The notes beneath the pieces were generated by a model. That model was not told the DNA's origin, did no database searches, and saw only the letters and a list, made by a program, of their open reading frames with translations. Both the position numbers and the translations under genes were made by a program. DNA of 21,418 nt from Lobulomyces angularis (lineage: Eukaryota; Chytridiomycota; Chytridiomycetes; Lobulomycetales; Lobulomycetaceae): the NCBI GenBank assembly GCA_027604685.1, contig JADHYX010000378.1, forward strand, positions 1 to 21,418, written 5' to 3'. Each line of letters begins with the position of its first letter. The first letter of the stretch is position 1. This document shows positions 1-10,880 of this stretch, one piece after another.

Positions 1-235
1 TTTTTTTTTTTTTTTTTAAATATTGTATAAAAATCTTCCATTAAAGTTAAAAAAAAAAAAAAAAAACTTTATTGTAAAATATAATTAAAACCACGAAACA
101 ATTTTAATTCGTTTAGGTAAAAAAAATAAAAATATAAAAAAATTTAACAAATTCTCAACTTTCTTTTTTTCTTAAAGTCTATTATCAATATTGTGGTTAC
201 TAATAGCATTATTAATTGTACTGATTTTTTCAATT

Positions 236-1469
236 ATGTCATCGAGACCGAAAAGGAAACCTTCTGTAAAAGAAAAAGCAGAAAAAAGTAAATCTCTTAC
301 AAAAAAAAAAAAACTCTCAAAGTAAATATAAAAAAAAAAAAATTTTTTTTTCCTTTTTTTTTTTTTTCTTAATTTTCTTTTGGTCAAGCTTAATATTTAA
401 AAAAAAAAGAAAAAAAAAACTTACATTATTTTTTTTTTGTCTCCCTTTTACTTCTTTTTTTATTTTTATATCTTTTTTTTAATTGATTTTTTTATAACTT
501 TTTGTATTTGATGAATTACTAGAAGGAAAAATTAATTTATTCAAAAATAATTTTCAGTCATAAATTTTAACAAATTTTTTTGTTTTTTGTTTTTTAGAGC
601 AGAAGCATCCAAGCAAGCACCAACATGGACGGAGGAGAGCTGTAGAAACTGGTTTAAAACTTTTGTTAATTTCGATCTTGAGGAAAAAGATTGTATAAAT
701 TTTGAAGGTTTGGAAAAATTTTGTGAAGATATAGGTATTAGTGTTCAAGGATTTGAAGTTTTGGTACTTTGCTTTAAATTAAACTGTAAAAGAATGGGTT
801 TTATTGAAGAAAGTGAATTTTTGGATGGAATGCGAAGTTTAAAGTAAATTAAAAAAAAACAATTATTGATAGGAAAACTTCTTTATTCTTTTAATTTAGA
901 TGTTGGGAGACTGCTCAGTTGAAACCGTTATTGCAACAACTCTCACTCCAAATTTTGCATGATCAAAAGACTTTTAATGAATTTTTTAAATGGTGCTTTG
1001 ATTTTACCAAAGAATCCGATCAAAGAACCATCGGAATTGATGTAAAAATAATAAAAAAAGCTCTACATTTTCTTAATTTGTAAATTTTATTGATTTAGAT
1101 ATCAATAGAAATGTTTAAAGTCATTTTTCAACTAGATGCTGCAACATTAAATAATAAGAAATCAAATACCAGTGCATCAAATAACCCACATATTAAAAAA
1201 TTTATAGAATTTTTGCAATATAAACAAAAAGAAGAAGGATTAAAAGCATTAAACAGAGACCAATGGAATAGCTTTGTGGAATTCAGTGCCCAAATTGATA
1301 AAAATTGTTCTAATTATGATTATCAAGGATCTTGTAATTCATTATACAATAAAAAAAAAAAATAAGAATTAATTTTTACTAATGAAGTTAATATTTTTTA
1401 TTTTCTAAAAAAGGGCCTGTTATTTTTGATGATTTTGTTAAGTGGATCAATGAGCACAATAGTTTTTAA
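236..1469 (+). CDS. DCN1: DCN1-like protein (cullin neddylation co-E3)
   Basis: Spliced exons 236-321, 598-843, 900-1041, 1099-1333 and 1414-1469 give 254 residues. DCN1 proteins bind the cullin WHB domain and the NEDD8 E2 (Ubc12) through a PONY domain and promote cullin-RING ligase neddylation. The PONY domain covers about residues 39-254. It contains FCEDIG (70-75), a WCFDF segment, DQRTIGID, a DQW segment and the closing WPVIFDDFVKW. There is no N-terminal UBA domain. The first 29 residues are Lys-rich, as in animal DCUN1D4/5-type proteins, and may be a nuclear localisation signal. Exon junctions 2 to 5 are fixed by homology; the 1334-1413 intron restores the conserved Trp-Pro. Exon 1 is less certain: its intron is long for this window (276 nt), but it joins in phase to AEASKQAPTW. 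The next gene on this strand is RRS1. Confidence 0.9.
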
Positions 1470-2019
1470 ATTTGGTTTTAGCAATAAAATGTTTATAAAA
1501 AAAAATTTAACTAAATAAAAAATGATCTCTTTTGAAAACTAAATTGTTTTGTTTTGTATGATAATGTGATTAAAATTTGAAGTTTTTTTTTTTTTTTTTT
1601 ATTTATTCTAAATATATTTTTACTTTTTTTTATTCTCTAAAAATATAACATATATTTTCTAATGAATAGTTTTTTCTAATTTTCAACAGAAATACATGTG
1701 TTAGAAAAGAATTTTAAATATTGTCATTATATTAAAATAAAAATTTAAAACAAAAATTGTAAAATATTTTACTGGTTCTATCTTGTAAAAGCAATTCAAT
1801 AATAACAAAAAAAAAAGATGGAAGAAGTTGAGACCATCAAAATCCTTTTTGTGACAAATCTATAAATACTTACCAATAAAAAAACTGGAGATATCATTTA
1901 TAGCAAATTTCAATTTTTTAAATGAAATTCCTGAAAATCATTGATAATGTTTATTTTTTTGTTAATTTATGAATATAATTTTTTATTTTTTTTTTTTCCC
2001 AATATAAAAATACATTAAA
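1470..2019. other. Intergenic region between DCN1 and RRS1 (both +)
   Basis: About 550 nt of AT-rich sequence with poly(T) runs (for example 1580-1600 and 1981-1997). It should hold the DCN1 3' end and the RRS1 promoter. I see no convincing gene on either strand. A 15-codon ATG ORF at about 1818-1865 is too short to call. Confidence 0.6.
1483..1488 (+). terminator. Possible polyadenylation signal for the DCN1 gene
   Basis: An AATAAA hexamer lies 14 nt after the DCN1 stop. In such AT-rich sequence the hexamer is weak evidence by itself, but its position is suitable. Confidence 0.35.
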
Positions 2020-3367
2020 ATGACAACAACAGAGGAAACCCAAATTGCATTGTAAATTACTTTAATGTTTTTCAAATAATTATGAAATATCTTATCCTTT
2101 TTTTTTTTTTAATTCTTAGAAAACCAGTTTCCGTTGAAAGGATAAATCCAGTCGAAATTGATGAAGGGCTTTTGGCAGCCTTCGATTTCAATCTTATATC
2201 AAAATCAAAACTTACTACCAAGTAAAAAATCTATAAAATAAAAAAATACAACAATTTAAAAGTTTAAATTATTTTTCACTTATAACCTATTTTTTTTTTC
2301 TTTTAGATCATTAAAAGAAATTGCAAGAGATACTACACAATTATTAATTAATAACATATTCAAATTAGAGCAGGTTTCTAGGGAAGATGGCATTTTTGCT
2401 AAGTTACCATTCCCAACAACAAAGTTACCAAGAGAAAAACCTGTAAATAATTATGCTTCTTTTAAAAATTTCTTCCTTCATTTTTTTTTTTATGTATATT
2501 TTTATATTTTTTGCTGTTTTTTTGTTTTCTAGATTCCAAAAGCTAAACCGGAAACAAAATGGGAAGCATTTGCAAAAGCAAAAGGAATTAAAAACAAAAA
2601 AAAATCTAGAAAAGTTTTTGATGAAGCTACAAAAGAATATTTACCAAGCTGGGGTTATGGCAGTAAAAAGAATGATAAAATGAATGACTGGTTAATTGAG
2701 TTACCAGATAATATGGGTATGCTGCCTAAAAATTCTTTCTATTGAGTAATTTTTTTATTTTTTTTTATATCATTAGATCCAAATACAGATGTTCGGTCAT
2801 TGGCAAAGGAAGAAAAAAAAGGAAGAATAGAAAAAAATTTAAAGCAACAAAAAAAAAATTTGGAAAAAAGTTTACCAAATAACATATCTAAAAAGACTGC
2901 TGATGTAAAAAAAGCTTCAGATATGATTAAAGTATTAAGCAAACCTTTAGAAAGTCAAACTAAAAGAAAGGAAGAATTAAATGAATCAATAAAAAATAGT
3001 AAAATCAGTACAGCAAGTATGGGAAAATTTGATTTAAAATTAAAAAACGAACCTGAATTTAAAAGGGGAGAAAGGGGTGAAAAAAGAAAGGTATTTTAAA
3101 GCTATTGCTTTTTAATAATCCAACTTGTTTTTTTAACTATCTTTGTTATGTTACCAACATTAGTTCGCAGCCACTACAGGAAATTCTAAGGAAGAAAAAC
3201 ATCGAACAACTGACATAGTAAATAAAGTATTGAAAAGCAGTGGACAAGAACCAATGTTAGTGGATTCAAAACTACTTAAGAAGGTAGATAAAGGAAAAGT
3301 TGTTGGGGAAATCAAAGAAAAAAATAAAAAACGGTCAGAACCAAAAAAGAAAAGAGTTAGAGTTTAG
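2020..3367 (+). CDS. RRS1: Ribosome biogenesis regulatory protein RRS1
   Basis: Six exons (2020-2051, 2120-2221, 2307-2442, 2533-2716, 2777-3090, 3164-3367) give 323 residues. RRS1 works in the nucleolus with Rpf2, loading the 5S RNP (5S rRNA, uL18, uL5) onto pre-60S particles. Family landmarks are in order: the V-E-R-x-NP start of the conserved region, a TTQLLINN helix, KLPFPTTKLPREKP, the KWEAFAKAKGI block (99-109), VFDEATKEYLPSWGYG (118-133) and IELPDNMDP. The last is formed only by the correct splice of 2716 to 2777. The C-terminal third is Lys/Glu-rich and ends in a basic KKKRVRV, usual for the family and suited to nucleolar retention. Introns are 60-90 nt. The exon 6 acceptor at 3163 could be replaced by a CAG at 3170, which would change only a few residues in a variable stretch. 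Confidence 0.95.
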
Positions 3368-3758
3368 TATTTATTATTAATTAACATAAAAAAATATGCA
3401 TTTGTGAAGCAATTTCGCCTCTTTGTTTATTACTAATTTTTTCATTTATTTTCAACTATTTTTATTTAAGACAAAATTTTAGAATCTGGTTTAAGTAAAA
3501 TATTTATAAATTTATATTAATTTATTGTTTAATAAAAATGGTATGTAGAATTTTTTTTTGTTATTTGAATTTTAAAGAAGTTGTGAATTATTCAAAAAAA
3601 ATAAAGAAAAACAAATAAAAATAACCTACATAGGATTAAAATTTTTTATAAAAAAAAAAAAAAATGGTAGAAAACAATTGATTTGTTTTTTTGATTTTAC
3701 TTTTATCATTAATTGAGAGATAATAAAAAAAAAAAAAAAGTTTTCTTTTCGGAATATA
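3368..3758. other. Convergent 3' ends of RRS1 (+) and the Ypk1-like kinase (-)
   Basis: About 390 nt of AT-rich sequence between two convergent stops. An AATAAA at 3531-3536 could serve RRS1. Two A-runs (near 3650-3663 and 3725-3739) flank the kinase 3' end. I see no coding sequence. Confidence 0.6.
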
Positions 3759-5987
3759 TTATTTTTTAGGTAAACCTACAGGCTCCCTTAGATTAACCCT
3801 CTGATAACTTTGACCAGCGGTATTGATTGAATTTATACCAAGTCTGCCATTTCCCCTGTCTTGATAAGACATTTCATTTGATTGGAAGCTGAAACCTTGA
3901 AACTGTTGTTGCATTGTCTGACTGAGTTGAGAATCACCTTGAAAACTATCTGTTGGAGCCTCAGAAGTAAACTCTTGATCGAAATTTGAGGTATCTGATG
4001 CTGAAGCAACATCTGGTTTAAATGGAGGCACATACTTCTTGGCAATAAGTTTGTTCCACTGTATTTCAGCAAAGAACTGATGACGCTTTATATCTTCCGC
4101 TCCATTAGCACCGAGTCTTTGCGTTGGATCACGGTTCAATAACTATAATATTAATTACGTAAGATTTAATTAGAAGAAAATCTACTTTTGCTAGTAAATC
4201 TCTTGAATATCTTGAAATCTCATCTGGAATTCGTAGCTCTTGGGTTAGAATCTTTTTATACATTTCGTTGGTATTTTCGTCGTAAAATGGGGGAAGGCCC
4301 GTTAACATTTCAAACAAAAGTATTCCAAGCGTCCACCAATCAACAACTTTAGTATACCCTTTGTTTAGCAACAATTCTGGTGCTAAATATTCAGGAGTTC
4401 CACAAAAAGTATTGGTTTTTAAATCTTCCTTCATGTTTAATTTGCATAATCCAAAGTCACAAAGAGCAATATGCCCAGTGTAGTCCAATAATATATTCTC
4501 AGGTTTTAAATCTCTAATTAATGTAACTCAAATTTAAAAAAAAAATTACAAATTTTTGTTTATACCTATAGATTATGTTATGCTGATGTAAGCATTCCAA
4601 AGCACAGAGCAGTTCAGCAGTGTAAAACTTGGATCTATCTTCAGAGAATTTCCCGTCCTTTTGTAAGTGGTGAAATAACTCACCACCATTGACGAAAGCC
4701 ATAACCAAATAAAGTTTTTCAGGATTTTGAAAAGAGTATTTTAGAGTTATTATGAAAGGGTGGTTAATTTGCGCTAAAACGTTTCTTTCAGCTAAAGTGT
4801 GTGTCACTTCGGCTCTTTGGACAATATGCTGCTTTTTAATAATCTTCATTGCGTAAATTCTACCAGTATCTTTTTTACGCACTTGCATTACCTAAGTATG
4901 CAGATAAATTCAAAAATTGATATCAACTTAAATTTCTTTACCTTTCCAAAACTTCCTTTACCAAGAACTTTTAATAGTTCAAACTCTTCCATACTCATTG
5001 GTTTCTAAAATAAGGTAACATGAAATGCCATTTAAAAAACATACAAAGAAAGAATGTAGTTATTACCTCTGACTTTCCATTTTTTTTAAATCCTAATTGT
5101 AAGTGAACTTCACTAATATTTATTTAAAATAATCTTTTTTCATTAATTGTAAAAGCATACCCCACTTTTGTTTCCTTTTCTTGGTCATTTAACTGTAGTA
5201 GTGAATACCAATCATCTTGAATAGTCTAATATGTAATTATATAAAATTTAATTTTTTTTTTATTTTTTTTTTTATTTTCTTGTAGATATACTTGATCTAT
5301 AAATTCAGGTAAAACTTTAATAAATCCTAATGAAACATCCTCAGCTCCGCTGGAACTTTTTCCATAGATTGTTACTAAAACTTCCGTACTTTTACTCACA
5401 TCACTTAACAGAAAAATAAAATTTTAAGAAGGAGAAAATGTTCAATTTACTTACAAATGTGTTCGATGCTTCCATTGAAGATTTACTCCTGTATTAGAAG
5501 CTAAACATTCCTTTGCAGTAACCATGGTTTGATTTTTATCAAATTCAATTACACAGTATGGCATTTTCTTTTCATCTCCGTTTGTAACATTATAAACTGT
5601 AGTTGGTAGAAGTATATTCTTTGCTTCAACCACTCTTAGTAAGAGCAACCCGTTTAATTCCTTTTGCGTAGTTAATTGCGGTGATGCATTTGACACTGCT
5701 GTGGTTGGTTTTGATGGAGTTACCTGTACAGGTGCAGCAGTTTGAGGTCGTGAATTTGCTGCAGAAGCTGGCTGAGAAGGAGGTGCACTTTTAGGCGATG
5801 ATGGGGTTTTTGCAGGAGAAGGTTGTGGTATCTAAATATTCTTAATTTTTTTAATTCTTAAAAAATCAAATACCTTTTGACCTGGTATATTAGCATCAAC
5901 GCTTTCTGCAAAAAATAAAATAAAATGTGCCTTAAAACCAGATGTGACATATAAAATTTAAAACTTACTTTTTTTAAATGGATTCAT
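3759..5987 (-). CDS. YPK1: C2-domain AGC kinase, Ypk1/Gad8 (SGK) family
   Basis: Ten exons (5987-5969, 5905-5874, 5831-5455, 5403-5292, 5225-5161, 5112-5067, 5004-4942, 4891-4566, 4513-4186, 4142-3759) give 583 residues. This Ser/Thr kinase is the main effector of TORC2 and PDK1, acting on membrane lipid balance, endocytosis and actin. A Pro/Ser/Ala-rich leader (18-70) is followed by a C2-like domain (about 75-217) with IEFDKNQ and WKHRTHFDVS, the arrangement of S. pombe Gad8. The kinase domain starts near 225: GKGSFGKV loop, Lys254 in YAMK, YRDLKPEN (Asp348), DFG 366-368, and activation-loop Thr382 in [14 protein letters not shown]. The tail has a turn-motif Ser (about 522, APTDS) and a hydrophobic motif FQGFSF (537-542, Ser541), the expected TORC2 sites. 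All catalytic residues are present, so it should be active. Confidence 0.96.
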
Positions 5988-6376
5988 TTTTTTTTTTTTT
6001 TAATCAAAGAATCAAATTTAGTATAATTAAAAAAAAAAATTTGAAATATTTAACTTTGAGTATAAATTTAATTTATTGTTATTTATTTTTTTTATTTTTT
6101 TTAGAAAATTAAAAAAAAAAATTAAAAAATAATTTTCTGTTGATTGGCTAATGTGATGTTACACTTTTATAGATGGATCAAATCAGAATTGTGCGCATTT
6201 TCTTAATGCAATGATTTAATCCAACTTACATAACAAAAGGAATCTCCGAAATTTTTAATTTATGAAAACAATGATAAAAATTTATAGTTTGAAATAATAT
6301 AATTTTTTTTTCCTTAGTAAATTATCTTTAAATATAGAAAATTATTTTAAAACTACAAAATTAAAGGGTAGCATTT
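5988..6376. other. Promoter region of the Ypk1-like kinase and 3' end of the myosin gene
   Basis: About 390 nt between two genes read on the minus strand. It holds long A/T runs near the kinase start, a CCAAT box at 6138-6151 and no supported coding sequence. Confidence 0.6.
6138..6151 (-). promoter_or_regulatory. CCAAT box (NF-Y/HAP type) upstream of the Ypk1-like kinase
   Basis: On the minus strand this reads TTAGCCAATCAACA, containing the AGCCAATCA core preferred by the HAP2/3/5 (NF-Y) complex. It lies about 150 nt upstream of the kinase ATG. The same 14 bases occur upstream of the neighbouring myosin gene (10604-10617), which makes chance less likely in this AT-rich setting. Confidence 0.5.
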
Positions 6377-9300
6377 CTATCTTTTTTCATTCTTTATTTG
6401 AATTTTAGGAATATTGGCAATCCAAGTGTTACTTGAATGCTTCATACTAAACTTATCACCCTCAATGGTTGAAAATTGTAAATAGTTTGTTTTCTGTGAA
6501 AGTAAAAAATCGATCCTAAAATTAAGCAAGTTGTTTAATTATTAAAAAAAAAAAGAAAAAGTCAATTACTTTGAATTCACTTGAACAGTAGGAATTTTTC
6601 CTAAATTTTTCATGCAGTTATACAAAGCAGATAAAAATTCTATGCAATTTGGATCACTTCTTAATATCAAATCGCCTTTTTTCTCCCATGGTGTATGTAG
6701 GACAAAGATTCCATCACTCAAAGTAGAACAACTTATCCCAGCTATATTTTTCAACTCAATTTGAACTTTTATATCCAAATTTTTTTCATGAGATATCAAA
6801 GTAACTTTATCCTTAGTGAGAGCCAAGTAGCATGGCTTGTCCTTATTTAAAGAATGACGATGAAGTTTTGAACATTCAATCATTGATTCGATTTTGTCTA
6901 ATAATTTTTTTTAAAAAATGAAAATTTTAGTGCACTATATAGATTTGTGTATGAATAAGAGGTTGGTACCTTCAAAAATTGACAGCTTTTCTAGCTTTTG
7001 CTTCTGATCCGCTGATAAACTTACTTGCACTTTTTGGTAAACTGAAATAAAACTGAATGCAGATATGTTTAAAATATAAATTTATTTGTAAATCCCACCT
7101 TGGAGAATAAGACTCCTTAGTAAAAAAGAGGTCGTGAGCAGTTGCTTTCCACATTAAATATAATTTTTTTTCAGATGTTAATGAGAGCCTGTATTTTTTT
7201 GCCTTTTATCAAAGTATTCAAAGGATTAAACGAAAAAAATTTTTTTCTGTGTGTTTTACCATCATTCTGGAATATGACACTTTTAAAATAGGATAAATTT
7301 GGTTGATAAAACTAACAGTAATTATTGGCCATTCTATTTTTGACCAGTTTTTTGTATTGGTGTTAACTGTTTCTGCCAAAAGTTTTAAAAATATTTTAAA
7401 CTTAAATCTCTTATAACGAGTTTGGATATAGGCTGCGGCATGTTTTGGAACTTTAAACAAAATTTTACTGTAAGCTGTAAGTTGCTAAAGTGAACATCGG
7501 AATAAGTTTGGAAATGATAAGTTGATTAATCATATTTACCACTTTTCTTTTAAAGTTTTTTGAAAACGTAGTAACTGCCCACTGGATTTTTTGAAAACGT
7601 TTCTGAGCCTAAAGAAGTTAATAGGTTTTAGCTTGAAGTAATTCTTTTAAATCTCTCTTACTTGGTATCTTTTTAAATTTGATTGTAACTTCACAATTAA
7701 GGAATACATTCTTTTATATTTTTTTCTGGCAAGGTATGCAACCCATACAGCACGAATCTTAGTGCTTAGGACATGTTTCTTTTGATTTCGTTTGGCCTCC
7801 ATTTCATGCACCTAAAAAAAATAAAGATTTATTGTTAAAAAAAAATAAAATTAGCTCACAGTTCTAGGTGCTCTAATAAAAATCTTGGATCTACCAATTT
7901 GGTATTCACTTTTGTTCACTCCACAGTCATCCAATATATACTTCACTTCAGTTACCCAAGAGGTTGATTTTGGGTGTGGCCAAGTTGAATTTGACAGCAT
8001 TTTAAATCTTTGTATAAATTTTTCAAACGACTGTCTGTAGCAAAATCCTGCACATCTAACTCTAATATTTTCCTGCAATCTATTATAAAAAAAAATGCTT
8101 AGAAAACTTAATGCTACATCTACCCTAGATAGCGAATTTGATGCAAAACTAGTTCTGAGTCAAACTCTAGTAGAAAATGAAGGAATGTAAGATATGATTT
8201 TATTTTGTATGGTTACCATCTGGTGCTTTCAATGCATTTGACTTAATGCATCTTATATAATGAGGCGATTTGGAAGAAAGATTCTGCATTAATTGATGCA
8301 TTGAACTTTTGAACTGAGTAGCCAACGATTCACCTTTTTTTCCAGCATTATTCATATTTTTGTTGTTCCCTCCGAAATTATTATTATTACTGGAATTTGA
8401 TGCAGGAGCCTCATCTCCAAACTCCCTTATGTCTTCTTCAAAGATTTTTTTTATCAACTGGTTAGAACTTTTCTTTAAAACTTGAATTAGATCGAGATTG
8501 AACTTATCCTTATTTTTTTTTATAAATCCATCAACAGTGTAATCAACATCTCCTGCATAGTGTCTCAATCTAAAGCAATTCAAGTTCAGCTTAGACTTCG
8601 GTGATTTAGAGTAAGAATCAAAATGCAAATGTTTGGCGGAAAAATTGCTTTGATTTAACTTTTGTAAGAATGTTTGGTCGGTAGGATTTCCTGGCATTAC
8701 GCACTCTTCGTCCAGCAGGGCTATAATACCAATGTTTTTCTTGGAAGATAAATTTAATAAAAATAATTTTATTCAATGCATATTTTTTATATTACTGATT
8801 CAATTAAATCGCATATCGTTTTATTGTTAAAAAATTTAATTTCTTCCCAACCGATTCCCTGTATTTAGAGTTGTATTTTAATAATTTTTTTATTTTTTTT
8901 ACCTCTTTTGCATATTCCTCTTGTTCAGATCTGAGGACTAGTTCAATGAATAGTTGCTGCAATTTTTCATTACAGTAATTAATAACAAATTGCTCAAATG
9001 AATTTATCTAAAAAAAAAAATTTCAATATTTATCAACTCAAAATTTTAGCTTTTTTTTAAAAGAATTATAAATTATACATTCATAATTTCAAATCCGTAG
9101 ATATCCAAGACTCCAATGACATTGCAACTGGCTTGGACGATACTGTTTCGCTTTTTAGAAAGTTTCGAATTTATTAACTTGACGAGGTAATTGAAAATCT
9201 TTTCATAAATTTGCTTTGATAATGCATCTCTTGCTAAAATTGCCTGATAATCAAATTTTAAGGACATCAATTAAATGATTTTAATACCTTTTTTGCATTT

Positions 9301-10507
9301 AACGGCACCGTTATTTTCTTCTGTTCGGATTCTTTTTTTTTATCCTTGATACTGCTATTTGTTAATGCGAGTAACAAGTCCATTTCCGTTACACCTAAGA
9401 GTGTAGATACGTGCTTCAAAGCTTTTAATTGATATATTAAATACAACCACTTAAAATAAAGTTATACGTGTAGTATCATCAATTACAGCTGCACCGTTTT
9501 CATCTTCTTTAAAATTTATATTTCCTAAATGCAGTATTGCAGCAATCAAATCAAATATTTCAAAAATTTTGTCGTTCTTAATTCCAATTAAATTGAAAGA
9601 CTTTAAAGTAACTTCGAAATCTTTTGCATCATCTACATGTTCGATTTTTTCACAATTACTAGAACTCAAATACTGATAACTCTTTACTTCTCTGGTTAAG
9701 TACAATGATTCTATAAAAAAAAAGGAAAATATTTGGGAAAATTAAATTTTGACTTTGATGTCCGATATTACTTAAATGCTCATCACTAGCCCCCTTTAAT
9801 AATTGGTAAAAAATGTGAAAAGTTCTTTCACCTTCGGTTATATGAACAACTCTACTTTTTTCCAATAAGTAAGTGGTTATTTTACCTCCTGTGGGGATAC
9901 CATTGAAATCAAATTGTAAATCCATATATTTTCCAAACCTTGAAGAATTATCGTTTCTCATAGTTTTACTATTTCCAAACGCTTCCAAACAAGGATTGCT
10001 GTTCAATAACTGCTCTTTCGCCTGTATTATGCTTTTGTTACCCTCAGTTTCTTCGTTTGATGCCACTGAGGTAATATATTTCATAAAAATTTTTGATGCC
10101 TCTGTTTTTCCTGCACCAGATTCTCCTACAGATTATATTAAATTTTATAAGAGAATGTTTTTTATCAAATACCTGAAATAATCACACATTGGTCTTTCAT
10201 TAAATTTTTCATGTCTCTAAAGGCGTTATCTGCTAAAGCAAAACTGTATAAACAAAAAAGTTAAATTGTACAGCAGCATTGTGTATTACATATGAGGTGA
10301 TATTTCATAGATATTTTTATTTTTATAACTTTCTACGACTTTATTGGTATATAAAGACTCCATATTTTTATATGGATTAACGCTAATTACCACATTTCCA
10401 ATTAGTGTATAAATGATATCTTTATTTAGTCTGTTTTTGAGAGTATTTAAAATGTTCTCTTCATCTATTTTACTTAAAAGAATTAAATCATCAACTTCTG
10501 AAGCCAT
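6377..10507 (-). CDS. Class I myosin heavy chain, short-tailed (IQ + TH1, no SH3)
   Basis: Eighteen exons give 1078 residues: 10507-10290, 10243-10173, 10125-9772, 9710-9468, 9421-9288, 9243-9079, 9007-8903, 8858-8796, 8739-8217, 8166-8124, 8079-7860, 7811-7662, 7608-7540, 7484-7260, 7202-7099, 7052-6970, 6897-6570, 6515-6377. It is a membrane-linked actin motor. The motor domain (about 4-710) has the P-loop GESGAGKT (97-104), switch [10 protein letters not shown], switch II DIYGFE and [19 protein letters not shown] before the converter. About three IQ-like repeats follow (714-830), the clearest at [18 protein letters not shown]. The tail is a TH1 lipid-binding domain (about 860-1078) with [10 protein letters not shown], and the protein ends without SH3. 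This layout is like animal MYO1D and amoeboid short-tailed forms. Loop 2 (about 557-587) is Asn-rich. The 9467-9422 intron and the 7259-7203 acceptor are the least certain joints. Confidence 0.94.
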
Positions 10508-10880
10508 AAATCTACTTTTAATTTCCTCAAAAAGTTTTTAAAAGTTGGATATTTTTTTAAATATTATTAATTTGAAAGCTGTTCCTGTTAATTTTTTTTG
10601 TAATGTTGATTGGCTAAATTTTTGCAATAAAAATTAAATTTAAAATAAAGATTTAGATGGAGATGTTGGCCCTAAAATTCCTAATTTTTTCTTTATTATT
10701 AATTTACAATTGGTATTTTATCAATTTAAATCATATAATTAGCATTTATTTGACTAAAAAATTAAAATTCATTCATCATAGACTACACAACTCTACAAGA
10801 TAATTATAATAAAACTAAGTCTTTTTAATTTATATGCCTCTATAGAATAAAAATTCTAGATTATAAATCTAGAACGACAA
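10508..10880. other. Promoter region of the myosin gene and 3' end of the 10881-12295 gene
   Basis: About 370 nt between two minus-strand genes. A CCAAT box lies at 10604-10617. The rest is AT-rich without a supported ORF or RNA. Confidence 0.6.
10604..10617 (-). promoter_or_regulatory. CCAAT box upstream of the class I myosin gene
   Basis: The minus strand reads TTAGCCAATCAACA, identical over 14 bases to the site at 6138-6151. It lies about 97 nt upstream of the myosin ATG. Orientation and spacing fit an NF-Y/HAP promoter element. Confidence 0.5.

Noticed and set aside
172..387. Minus-strand ORF with a KKKKRKKKFFFF start and a plausible-looking C-terminal part
   Set aside because: It is the antisense of DCN1 exon 1 and of adjacent A/T tracts. 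It has no conserved motif, while the plus-strand reading joins in phase to a clear DCN1 exon.
1818..1865. Fifteen-codon ORF ending KILFVTNL, similar to the first strand of an RRM domain
   Set aside because: It stops at once, no donor allows continuation, and no other RRM part follows before RRS1.
1864..1900. ATACTTACC followed by GGAGATATCAT, resembling the 5' end of U1 snRNA
   Set aside because: The U1-70K loop, stem I pairing and later stems are absent, and an A-run interrupts the match. It is probably coincidental.
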